Assembly: GCF_002994745.2 (NCBI RefSeq)
Contig: NC_037089.1
Span: 4,442,001-4,506,000 of the forward strand
Length of the DNA stretch: 64,000 nt
From: Rosa chinensis
Lineage: Eukaryota; Streptophyta; Magnoliopsida; Rosales; Rosaceae
Reading direction: 5' to 3'
This document shows positions 35,564 through 45,700 of the stretch, piece after piece (within the stretch, counting starts at the first letter, position 1; each line of letters starts with the position of its first letter). The notes beneath the pieces were generated by a model, which ran no database searches, had not been told where the DNA came from, and saw nothing but the letters and a program-made list of their open reading frames with translations. Made by a program: the position numbers and the translations under genes.

Positions 35564-38500
35564 ATGGGTGACGATAGTAATGGAAGCTCCGCCGGCTCTG
35601 AGGAGTCCTTTGTGAAGTTGCCAACTATAAAGTTCACCAAGCTCTTCATCAATGGAGAATTCGTCGATTCCATTTCAGGTACTTAATTCCTCATGAACTT
35701 CTCTCAAACACGTGTTAGCCATCATTTATTTTAGGTTCATACTAATCTTCTCTATTTCGTTCCGATTTCGTCACACGTTCCGAAGAGGCAGCATTAGCTA
35801 ACAAGAATTTGTGATCGTTTGTTTAAGGTAAAACATTTGAGACGATAGATCCAAGAACAGGGGAGGTGACAACCAGAGTTGCAGAGGGAGATAAGGAAGA
35901 CGTGGATTTGGCCGTGAAAGCTGCACGAGCCGCCTTTGACGGTGGCCCCTGGCCTCGCTTGCCCGGCGTTGTACGTATTACTTTACTCTTATTTAATTTG
36001 TCATTTTGCTCCTTTTCTTCTGTGGCTCCCACTGTTGTTTTATCTAATTGCTACCATGTATGCATGCTTGACCTTTCTGATAGCAATAATAGAGGATTAG
36101 TGTTAAATATAATATGATTTATAAACAACATGATTACATGATCAATCTTTTAAATAAAAATATTGAGGTTGCTTATCTTATCTGTGTCACTAAGAGGATG
36201 ATCTGGTCTCTAATATATTCCTAAACAATGCCAATTATTAGTTCAGAGTGATAGAAAAGAAAGCATTATGATTAGTAAAACATGATATTGCAGAAGGTTC
36301 AAGTTTAAGAAGATCAAAGTGAAGTCTTTTTCTGGACTAAAACAGTAGTACAGTAGAAGCAAGCATGACTAAGAGGAATGGAAAGGATGGCCATGTTTAC
36401 AAAATTGTTTTGATTGTTTACTTTTGAATCTTCCAAATGCAAGTCATGTATTGTTGCTGCTTAAACGTCACTAACGATTGTGGGTCTGTAATTGATGCAA
36501 TGCCTTCAACAATGTTCAGGAGAGGAGAAAGATAATGATGAAGTTTGCGGACTTGATCGATGAACACACAGAAGAACTAGCCAAGTTGGATACAGTTGAT
36601 GCTGGGAAGTTATTCAGTTTTGGCAAAGCCAGGGACATACCTCAGGTATCACAAACTATACGTTACTATGCGGGTGCAGCTGATAAAATTCATGGAGAGG
36701 TGCTCAAAATGTCGCGCGAGCTTCAAGCTTATACTTTACTCGAACCAATTGGTGTTGTGGGACACATCATTCCATGGAATTTTCCGAGCGGCATGTTCTC
36801 TGTTAAAGTTGCTCCTTCCTTAGCTGCTGGTTGCACCATGGTCATCAAACCTGCTGAGCAGACACCTCTTTCAGCTCTCTATTACGCTCATCTGGCCAAG
36901 TTGGTAAGCTTGCAAAAACGTTCTCACAGTATTAATCCGGCATAGTTGCTTGACATGCTATGTGGCGAGACTGTGACAGGTTATGTGGTCTATCCAATTG
37001 ACATGTTATGTAGTCAAATGATCAATTAGTGACATGCTGCTATGTCACAAGTTTATGTGAAATCTCTCTTCTATATGCGGTCACCTCCTGACAACATGTA
37101 TTTAAGAAGTTATTCGACTTGTATGTATATGTATGCTTGTATTGCCAATGTAGCTTAGTTCTAGTGACGTTGTTTATGAAGGCTGGCGTTCCTGATGGAG
37201 TGATTAATGTCATAACTGGATATGGAGAGACTGCTGGTGCGGCTATCACTCATCATATGGACATTGACAAAGTAAATTCTAGCTTTTCCTTCCAATTTGT
37301 CATTACTAAGGGCTCGCTGTAATACTTACTGATACAATTGGTTTGATTTCTTGATATTTCAGGTCAGTTTTACTGGTTCCACAGACGTAGGCCGCAAAGT
37401 GATGCAAGCTGCAGCAAAGAGCAACTTAAAAGCAGTTTCCCTTGAACTAGGGGGCAAGTCACCCCTTTTAATTTTTGATGATGCTGACCTAGATAAGGCT
37501 GCTGACCTTGCTCTCTTAGGAATCCTCTCCAACAAGGTCAGGTTCATAAATTTTCTTTCATCCATTTTCAAACCTGAAGTTCATTTATAACTTGAGAGGA
37601 ATTTGAAACAGTGACCGCTGACTTCGTGTCATTCATGTTTTCAGGGAGAAACTTGTGCGGCAAGTTCTCGTGTTTTTGTTCAAGAAGGGATCTATGATGA
37701 ACTTGTGAAGAAATTAGAAGTAAAGGCAAAATCTTGGGCTGTTGGGGATCCTTTTGATCCTAATGTTCGTCAAGGACCCCAGGTAACACAAGCGAATACT
37801 GAAAATAGTAAATGATCTTTGTTCATTCACTCTTTTCGACCAATATTTATAGCTATCAACAAGGCTGATCGAATTCCTTATAAAATGTGGTACCTAGATT
37901 CTAACGTTTGGTGAGTCGTGACAATAATCGCAGGTTGATAAGCAGCAGTTTGAGAAAGTCTTAACCTACATTGAGCATGGAAAAAGAGAAGGAGCCACTT
38001 TGTTAACAGGGGGCAAGCCTTTGGGGAACAAGGGATATTACATCGAGCCAACAGTGTTCACTGATGTCAAGGTACACTTTCAGCTAATTCAGATCGATAT
38101 AGCGAACGTTATGCAGTTTCTTCTCTGTTCATCTGATTATTATTCCAACAACTTGCTCAGGATGACATGCTCATAGCCAAGGATGAGATATTTGGACCTG
38201 TAATGTCATTGATGAAGTTCAAGTAAGTAACCCTCTTCCATTTAGCTCTTCACATCAGCTCGAAAAGGGACATAACTGTGAGCCCTTTGTTACAGGACCT
38301 TAGAGGAGGCAATACAGAGAGCCAATAACACCAAATATGGCCTAGCAGCAGGCATTGTAACCAAGAACATCGACGTTGCTAACACCGTCTCAAGATCAAT
38401 CCGCGCTGGTAGTATATGGATCAACTGCTACTTCGGCATCGACAACGATTGCCCTTTTGGAGGATACAAGATGAGTGGTTTTGGAAAAGACTGGGGTATG

Positions 38501-38569
38501 CAGGGCATCCACAAGTATATGCATACTAAATCTGTGGTCACTCCCATCTATAACTCTCCATGGCTCTAA
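35564..38569 (+). CDS. ALDH2C4: Cytosolic aldehyde dehydrogenase, ALDH2C4/REF1 type, copy 3 (9 exons, 505 aa)
   Basis: Exons 35564-35678, 35828-35970, 36520-36903, 37182-37271, 37363-37536, 37645-37782, 37934-38071, 38161-38222 and 38296-38569 total 1518 nt with GT-AG junctions; all lengths equal those of copy 2. Catalytic Asn (PWNFP), Glu (LELGGK) and Cys are present. The cysteine context is GETCAASS rather than GEICVASS, and the segment after PWNFP reads [10 protein letters not shown] instead of S-LLFAKVAP, so substrate range or activity may differ. Introns are shorter than in copies 1 and 2. About 12.8 kb of repeats separates it from copy 2. It ends in TAA, not TGA. Confidence 0.95.
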
Positions 38570-39705
38570 ATCACCATTACCCAAGCATTGTGTACATTAA
38601 GTTTTTAAGTTGCAGTTCTTCACTTTTTGGGAATTGTCAGAGTTTGTATCATCATGTATGAGCCTTTTTCTGGTGTTGTTGCAAAATAAAATAAAGTCTC
38701 CGTTTCACATACGGGTCTTTTTTAGACTTCATAGGCATTTCATAAGAATGTAATAGGCAAAAATGGTGTTCATAAGAAAATTTGAGCAAAATTGATCAGA
38801 TGCAAAACAGAAACAAAAATCAGAAATTCATTTCAACAACATCAAATTTCATTTATTTCATGTAACCCATCAGAAATTAGCCTTTACATCCTTCCTTCTT
38901 ACTTTTTTTACAGCCTAAACAGACAGACGATTCACAAAATCAACATTAGGCTCATCACAGAAACCAAATTGAGCATAAACAATCAACAATAGCAACAATG
39001 CATGTGATGATGAACTGATGAAGTTCAAGTGTCCATTTTCCATTTAGCAATTTAGCGTGCAATAAGCTCGAAAATGGACAAAATTGTGAGCCTTCATTTG
39101 CAGGACCATTGAGGAGGCAATACAGAGAGCCAACTGCACCAAGTTTATGGATCAATGGCTACTTCGCCATCGACAACGATTGCCCTTTTGAAGGTTACAA
39201 GATAAGTGGCTTTGGAAAAGACGGGAGTATGCAGGGCATCCACAAGTACATGCATACCAAATCTGTGGCCACTCCCATCTATAACTCTCCATTGCTCTAA
39301 ATCACCATAACCCAATCACTGTGCTGCTGTGCACATTATAATAATTTACAGTTCTTCACTTTGTGGGAATTATAAAAGATTGTAATATCATCTATGTGGC
39401 TTTTTTCCTGGCGTTGATGCTAAAATAGAATAAAGTCTCTGTTTTCAGTTATGGGTCTTTTTTAGACTTTCATCAAACATGTAATAGGCAAAAATGGTGT
39501 TCATAAGAAAATTTGGGCAAAATTGATCAGAAACAAAACAGTAACAAAAACCAGAAATTCAATTCAACAACAACATCAAAGTTCATTGATTTCATGTAAC
39601 CCATCAGAAATTAGCCTATACATCCTTCCTTCTTACTTTTTTTACAGCCTAAACGTCATTCTCAGATTATGTTCATCACAGAAACCCTAACCCCAAACAC
39701 AGATC
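38570..39705. repeat. Local tandem duplication of ALDH exon 9 to MBF1c 3' UTR
   Basis: The stretch from ALDH copy 3 exon 9 through 38950 recurs about 730 bases downstream (39104-39680), including the GGCAAAAATGGTGTTCATAAG and CATCAGAAATTAGCC blocks. The right-hand copy of the last part is the 3' UTR of MBF1c (minus strand), so the duplication spans the border of two convergent genes. Confidence 0.8.
39008..39300 (+). pseudogene. ALDH exon 8-9 remnant (fourth, broken copy)
   Basis: A short exon-8 end (CTGATGAAGTTCAAG), an intron with the usual acceptor (TTTGCAG) and exon 9 from 39104 to the TAA at 39298-39300. Exon 9 lacks about 100 bases in the middle: it jumps from CACCAAGT to TTATGGATCAATGG, losing the [16 protein letters not shown] part. 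It has changes at conserved positions (GGYKMS to EGYKIS, SPWL to SPLL). No exons 1-7 are near. It arose with the local tandem duplication and cannot encode an enzyme. Confidence 0.88.
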
Positions 39706-40140
39706 TTATTTGCCGACTTTGCCCCTGAGCTTGACCTCCAGAGCCCTCTCCATCTTCGCCAGGACCGCCTGGTTCGGCACGGCCTTCCCGTTCTCGTACT
39801 CCTGAACCACCTTAGGAAGCTCGTTGATCCGCTTGGCTAGGTCGGCCTGGCTCATCTTCTTCTCCAGCCGCGCCTTCTGAATCGCATGCCTCACATCCGC
39901 CGAGACCCGGTCCAGCGCCGCCGGCTCGGCCGCCTCGTCCAGCTTCTTCACGCTCACGGCCGGAGCCGCCTTCTTGTTATGGCCGGCGTCGGACTTCTTG
40001 ATCGTCTGGACCGGCGCGCCGGTCCGGAGGGCCTGGTTCACCACCTTGGGCTTGCGGAGGTCTTGCGGCTTTGGCTTGGCCTTGTGGATCACCACCGGCT
40101 CCCAGTCCTGAGTCAGAGCTCCGGCGAATCGGTTCGGCAT
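39706..40140 (-). CDS. MBF1C: Multiprotein bridging factor 1c (heat-type coactivator)
   Basis: An intronless 144-residue protein. MBF1 proteins bridge TATA-binding protein and bZIP or other activators; MBF1c is the stress-induced plant form that supports thermotolerance in Arabidopsis. Visible parts: the N-terminal MBF1 domain (TQDWEPVVIHKAKPK, about 10-24) and a C-terminal Cro/C1-type helix-turn-helix (about 82-138; KKMSQADLAKRIN, VVQEYENGKAVPNQAVL). The N-terminus (MPNRFAGALTQDW) and the KLDEAAEPAALDRV linker fit the MBF1c branch rather than MBF1a/b. The gene is GC-rich and points away from the pararetrovirus, toward ALDH copy 3, whose 3' flank overlaps its duplicated 3' UTR. Confidence 0.95.
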   Translation of the reverse strand: MPNRFAGALTQDWEPVVIHKAKPKPQDLRKPKVVNQALRTGAPVQTIKKSDAGHNKKAAPAVSVKKLDEAAEPAALDRVSADVRHAIQKARLEKKMSQADLAKRINELPKVVQEYENGKAVPNQAVLAKMERALEVKLRGKVGK

Positions 40141-40270
40141 GATAGGAAAACTTTGATCGGAAAACTTGAAAAAGACTAAAAGAGAGGAAGGCTTTGGATT
40201 CTGTGGATTTAGGAGAGGTGGTTGTTGCCGAGAGAAATTAATGGTGGCAATGAAGGGTACAACAAACGCT

Positions 40271-40277
40271 TTATATA
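40271..40277 (-). promoter_or_regulatory. TATA box of MBF1c
   Basis: TATATAA on the minus strand, 130 bases before the start codon, with a heat-shock element just upstream. Confidence 0.75.
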
Positions 40278-40301
40278 GGGAAGAGGGTGAGAGAGCATCT
40301 C

Positions 40302-40327
40302 GAAAGTTCTCAAACGTTCTTTTCTAG
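40302..40327 (-). promoter_or_regulatory. Heat-shock element upstream of MBF1c
   Basis: On the minus strand it reads CTAGAAAAGAACGTTTGAG then AACTTTC. It holds GAACTTTC (a perfect GAA-nn-TTC pair), GAACGTTT (one mismatch) and AGAA. HSF sites are runs of alternating nGAAn units, and Arabidopsis MBF1c is heat-inducible, so this site is a likely reason for heat control. Confidence 0.6.
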
Positions 40328-40372
40328 ATGTAGCTGACAGCGTGGCTGTGTAAAAATATCTATGGGCTCCGT

Positions 40373-40720
40373 ATGCAACGTGGCGGGGCATCAGGTTCTG
40401 GAAGCTTATGCGACGTCGTTTGGTGTAGTGGAAAGGTAAAGGTGATTGCTTGGGCCAAATCAAATCACAGCGGCAGAATAACAGCGTGGCAGCCACGAGG
40501 GTTACCCAGAGGGCAAGAAGGTAGATTCGGTGGTGGGGGTTCGAGCTCTAAATATTCACAAGTCCCTCGTTTGTGGGATTCCACGTGATGTTCACGGTCC
40601 TGAGAATCTAGGTTCTAGTTCATTACGAGACCCAAAAGTTAAATACATGCAAGCTTTTAAGGTGGAAAACGTTGGGTCTGCGACTCTTACGTGATAGGGA
40701 TATTTTCCATTTGCCCGAGT
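40373..40720. repeat. Diverged copy of sequences found right of the pararetrovirus
   Basis: 40373-40470 matches 50103-50205 in the MSH7 promoter (GCAACGTGGCG, TTATGCG-CGTCGTTTG and AGTGGAAAGGTAAAGG blocks). About 40600-40700 matches about 49185-49280 (ACGAGACCC, AATACATG-AAGCTTT and GGAAAAC). Both pairs are in the same orientation, so related host sequence lies on both sides of the viral insertion. A G-box CACGTG is at 40582-40587. Confidence 0.7.
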
Positions 40721-41004
40721 ACTAGCGAAAGTTGTCCAATTACACAACTCTTTGCTGTGAAAAGACATTGATGTCCTTTTCTTTTTTAGGAGTTCCTTGC
40801 TTGTCCCATGCTGAATGTTATTTTGACTTTTTCTTGCCTCTTGCCTCTTGGATCACTGCTTCGTTTCTTCTTGCCAGTTGCTGAGAATACTATGTTGAGC
40901 TGTTCATCTTGATCTTCTTGGTTGAGAAATGAACTTCTTGAAAAGTGTGAAATAGATCTCCATGCTTGAGTCTTATCTTCTATGTTGATGTAGTGAGATG
41001 ATCG

Positions 41005-41193
41005 TCAAGCCTCCATCATGTTTTCAATGTTATGGAGTTCTTCATCATCGAGATTATTCCAGTAATCAGCATCACTTTCTCTCACTTGTCGTCTCTCATG
41101 CTCTTCTTTATACAATAAATCATATACTTCTTTAGTGGTTGTGCTCATATCAACAGTGTATAGCTCTCCTGGTCGTGGTACACCATGCAGGTG
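41005..41193 (-). pseudogene. In-frame continuation of ORF4 after a stop, or separate 47-aa ORF
   Basis: Directly after the ORF4 TAA the same frame continues for 62 codons to a TGA at 41007-41005. An ATG at 41148-41146 would give a separate acidic 47-residue peptide. Because the frame is shared without any shift, the simplest reading is that the TAA is a later nonsense mutation. The acidic C-terminal tail (DDEELHN) looks protein-like. Confidence 0.6.
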
Positions 41194-42351
41194 TTATCTG
41201 GTGTAGAGATTTAAAGCATTGGCTTGGTAGATTAATTGCAGATGAGTATCATCAAAGAAATCATCTACTACAAGCTGGGCTGCACGAAATTTATGAATAT
41301 CTTCCAGTGTTGGTGCCACACCAATTGTTGATAATGGAGGTGGTTCTATATAATTACGAAGTGATATGATGATTAGGTGTCTGGCTTTATCATGATATAG
41401 ACTGGTTCTACGAGGATATGAAGGAATGCTGATTATTTCTAATCGGATAGTACTATAACCTAATCCTATACTTCCCCATTGCTTAAGATAATGAGTTATA
41501 GCATACTTAAGGTGATAGGAGAATGACTCTATATGATGTTCATTTTGGACATAAAGACTTTTTAACACTCCATGTTCCATTAGAAAACCTGGAGTAACTC
41601 TAACTCTACGATTATCATGCTCAATGTACATTTCACCAAAGTCTCTCATATTAATAGTAGCTAATAGAATATGAAATCGTGCTTTTTCTTCAGGGTGAGA
41701 AAATGTATCATGACAAATGACTCCTATACCAGGTTGAGGATGAGATATAAGATTAAAGAGAAAATTCTGGATAGCTACTTGAAGGGAAAGATGCTTATCA
41801 TGCTGTAACTTGAAGATTTTATCTTTACAATCATGAGGTAAATACGAAAACCTTTCTTTTGCTAGGGCTTGTAAAAAGTAGGGATTTTTTGTTTCTTTTT
41901 CTAACAGAGATGCAGGCCAACTACTTTCATGCTGAATAAACTCAACTATTTTTTGATAATTTATATTTAGTGTACGAAAATGAGTAACTACTGTATCATG
42001 CTCGTTTTGCAAATTATGATACAATGTATTCAGATTATCATGCTGTGCTTTAAGGTAATTATATTGTGGCTGGAGTCTAGCATGCTGTGCTCTTAACTTA
42101 GGATATTCTTCTTGATATCTAGCGAGATCACAGTTATTGGCCGAAAACTCTTGCTCAAGTGCTCTAATTAACTTTTCTTGACCCCTTCTCATCTCTATGG
42201 TATTTATTCTAATATTCCAAAAATTATCTAATAAAACTTGTTGTCTAGGCGATAATGATGCTGTACTTTTATATCTAAAGAGTGGATTTCTAATTTCTTG
42301 CACAGTGTAGCCATTAAAGTTATAACTAATATTTGCTGATCTTGCTGTCAT
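41194..42351 (-). CDS. Pararetrovirus ORF4 protein (385 aa), coiled-coil
   Basis: Starts 86 bases after the end of the ORF3 frame. Residues about 50-150 form a long predicted coiled coil (repeated L/H/Q patterns such as LRAQHARLQPQYNYLKAQHD). No enzyme motif was seen. By place and size it matches ORF4 (P46) of rice tungro bacilliform virus, which has a leucine-zipper region and is made from a spliced RNA. A pyrimidine-rich AG (CTTCTTCTTTGACAG, AG at 42436-42435) lies shortly upstream. The frame remains open after the TAA (41196-41194). Homology to P46 is an inference from layout, not a sequence match. Confidence 0.75.
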   Translation of the reverse strand: MTARSANISYNFNGYTVQEIRNPLFRYKSTASLSPRQQVLLDNFWNIRINTIEMRRGQEKLIRALEQEFSANNCDLARYQEEYPKLRAQHARLQPQYNYLKAQHDNLNTLYHNLQNEHDTVVTHFRTLNINYQKIVEFIQHESSWPASLLEKETKNPYFLQALAKERFSYLPHDCKDKIFKLQHDKHLSLQVAIQNFLFNLISHPQPGIGVICHDTFSHPEEKARFHILLATINMRDFGEMYIEHDNRRVRVTPGFLMEHGVLKSLYVQNEHHIESFSYHLKYAITHYLKQWGSIGLGYSTIRLEIISIPSYPRRTSLYHDKARHLIIISLRNYIEPPPLSTIGVAPTLEDIHKFRAAQLVVDDFFDDTHLQLIYQANALNLYTR

Positions 42352-42437
42352 GCTTAGTGGATTACCACTTTGAGGTGGTACACCACTTTATGCTCTTTGA
42401 GTACTAGAAGATGAAGGCCTGAAAAAGTCCATACCTG

Positions 42438-42797
42438 TCAAAGAAGAAGCCGAGATAAGATATCTACAAGTGTATTATCAGCTCCTTTTATATGCTCAAA
42501 TTGTGGCCTAAATCCATTTCCTGTAATACAATCTATAAAATTGACCCATCTTCTGGCTGCTTGTTTATTAGTAGTGATTTTATTATAATGAGAAACAATA
42601 TTTTGACAATAAGTTCTAATTGTAAATATTTCATTATGTAAGAATAAAGAAAATGCTTCTAAAGAATTAATTATGCCTAATATTTCTAAATCTGTGGCTG
42701 GTAATCGAGATTGTATATCACTAAATTTACCTGATGCATATCTACAAATTTGCTCATCAGACTTTGGTAATTCTTTAAACTTTTTCTGATATAAAAT
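42438..42797 (-). pseudogene. Remainder of pararetrovirus RNase H, beyond the in-frame stop
   Basis: After the TGA at 42800-42798 the same frame stays open for 119 codons to a TGA at 42440-42438 and keeps RNase H-like character, including a His...Asp-type end near the final stop. A single substitution therefore separates it from ORF3. It is annotated as the detached C-terminal part and is not joined here. Confidence 0.85.
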
Positions 42798-45700
42798 TCA
42801 TGCCCAACCTAATGCTGATGCATATGTTTCTACTATTTTGTAACTACTGTCTAATGGTAGTGCTAAAGGTTTAAGTTGTGTAATTTCTTGTTTAATTTGC
42901 TGAACTAACTTAATATCTTCTGTATTAAAGTATTTCTGACCTGTTTTGCTAGTCTTACTATGTAAAACTGCTATTTTTCTTCCTAAATCTGGGATGAAAC
43001 TTCTAGCATAATTTAATAATCCTAAAAATGCTTGTAACTGCTTTTTATCCTCTAATCGATCTGGAAATTCTATAACCTTCTTAGTTATATGTTCCTGCAA
43101 TTGAATAGTTCCTGACTTAATATATATTCCTAAAAACTCTATATCTTGTTTTTCTAAGTCTATTTTATTTTTACTAATAATGATACCATTATCTATAAAC
43201 TCTTGCAAGATTATTTCTAAGTGTTTTCTATGTTCATTTCTATTTTTGCTTTGTATAAGTATATCATCTACATATACACTACAAAAACTATCATACTTCT
43301 TCAAAAGTTGATCCATTTTTCTTTGAAAAATAGAAGGTGCATTTTTCAATCCAAATGGCATGACTAACCATTCAAAGTGTCCTTCTGGACAAGTGAAGGC
43401 TGTCCATTCTATTGATTCTTCAGCTAATCTAATTTGCCAAAAACCTGATTTACAATCAAATTTACTAAAGTATTTACTCTCTTGAATCTTATTTATTAAC
43501 TCATCTTTATTAGGTAATTTATAACTATCTTCATACGTATTGTCATTTAGTCTCCTATAATTATAAACTATTCTAGCTTTACCTCTTTTTAGTTCAGAAT
43601 GCTTTCGAACTACAAAGGCTGCTGACCTATGTCTAGATTTAGAAGGTCTAATTACTTTAAGGTTTAATAACTCTTTTATTTGCTGCTCAAATTCTTGTTT
43701 ATCCAATAAATTACAAGGCATATCTGCTGTTTTAATAGTTAAATCTGGGTTAATTATATCTAATTTTGCTAAAATCTTATTTTTATTCCAATGTAGTTGG
43801 GGATCTTCTCCTATGATTCGAGTTTGTTCTGCTAATTGTAATAATTCTTCTAATGTTTTAGGTCTACCTATTTGTTTTAGTTCTACTAGAGCTATTTCTC
43901 CTATGTTTGGATACTCAAGTTCAAAGATTGATTCATCATATTCTATACTATTCTGCTCATCGACATTGTTATCTAGATTTTCTTCTTCTCTAAAGTTATT
44001 TTCTCTTGACTCTTCTATGCTAATGCTATTATAAGCTTCTATCAAATTACTTTGATTAGTTGTAGTTATACCTTTCTTAAAGAAAGTTATATCCGGAGGT
44101 ATATACAAAATTCCTTGTAAGCTTTTAAGAAAGTTTAATCCTAAGATAAATTGATAAGATCCTACGGGTGATATAAATGTTAAAGGTAAAGTAAATAATT
44201 GTCTTTCTATCTTTATAGGTATATTAGTCATACAATGTGTTAAGTATACAGTTCTAGTATCGAATTGTGATACTCTAACTGGTTTAACTAGTTTTTGCCT
44301 AAATTGTGTTGGGACTAACTCTTCCTTTATGACACTCTTAGTGCTACCTGTATCTATCATACCTACTGTTTGAATCTTATGTTCTTTAGATAATTCTAAC
44401 TCACAATTAATAGTTATTAAAGAACTAGTTTTCTGATTTTCTCCAATGTTTTGCATATTAATTTCTTCATCCTCTATTGAATTTAGCTCTAATGTTTCAT
44501 TAGTATAACAAGGTTTACAAAATATTATCTTGCTTGTATAATATTTCTCAGCTACTACTTTCTTACATTTACTACATTCTTGAGGCCAACCTAAATTAAC
44601 ATATTGAAATTCTTCTTGTTCTTCCTCAAACATACATATATTTTCATCTAGTTCACTATCTGAATTACTAGAGTAATCTGACTCTAATTCTGATTCGGAT
44701 AACATATCTATGCTATTTATGCTATAAATGCTTTCACTATCACTTAAGTTGTCTAAGCTATATATTGACTCTAAGTCTTCATCTTCTTCTAATTTAAATT
44801 GCTCAATTAATTGTACTTTTTCTCTAGGTTGTTTTCCTAACTTAGGACATTTAGGTCTAATGTGTCCTACTTCACCACAAAAATAACATTTACAAGTACT
44901 TTTATCTTTTGGTGCTTTGTATTTTCTAATCCAAGGTTTATTGGTTGTTTTCCTAAAGTGCTTAGGAATGTATTTTCTCTTCCTAAAGGTTCTTGAAGGT
45001 TGTATGTCAAAGGTCTTATGTTGCTTATATGATCTATACTTCTTCCTATAGCTCTTTCTATATGGTCTAATTTTCTTATTATACTTATCTTTCCTATGAC
45101 AACCATATTGCTTAGGTGAATCTATGTTCTTACAACTCATGTAAAATTGTTTTCTAATTTGTCTCTTTGCTTTTAGTTGTGTACATTCTTCTCTTAATAT
45201 ATCATATACATGTTGTGTTCTAGGTCCTATTGCTATATCATCTTTTCTAGGGTGTTTTTGCCATTCTCTCCATATTTTTTCTCCTATTGGTCCTTTAATT
45301 TTAGTCATATATGTATTTAATAAATTTATGTCATTAATCCTACCTGTTCTTCCTAAATATTTAAAGAAATCTGTAGTATATTCTCCTATGTATTGCAAAT
45401 CACAAATTTGTAATTGCTCTAAATTTCTTATTGCTCTAATTTGTTCTTGTTCGTTTCTACCATCTAACCTATTATGATCTAAAAACTCATACTTAATAAG
45501 TTTAACAAAAGTATCTATATTAAAAGTTTCTTTTGCTGCTTGATGTTGTTGTGGATTTTTTACTTTCCATGCTTGAAAGAAATCAAATACCATTCCATCT
45601 AAAGTATGTTCAAAATAATCTAACATATCAGTTGTATTACTAAATTCTAACATGATTGCCGCATGTACACATTCTTTCTCCCATCTTTCTATTGTTTTTT

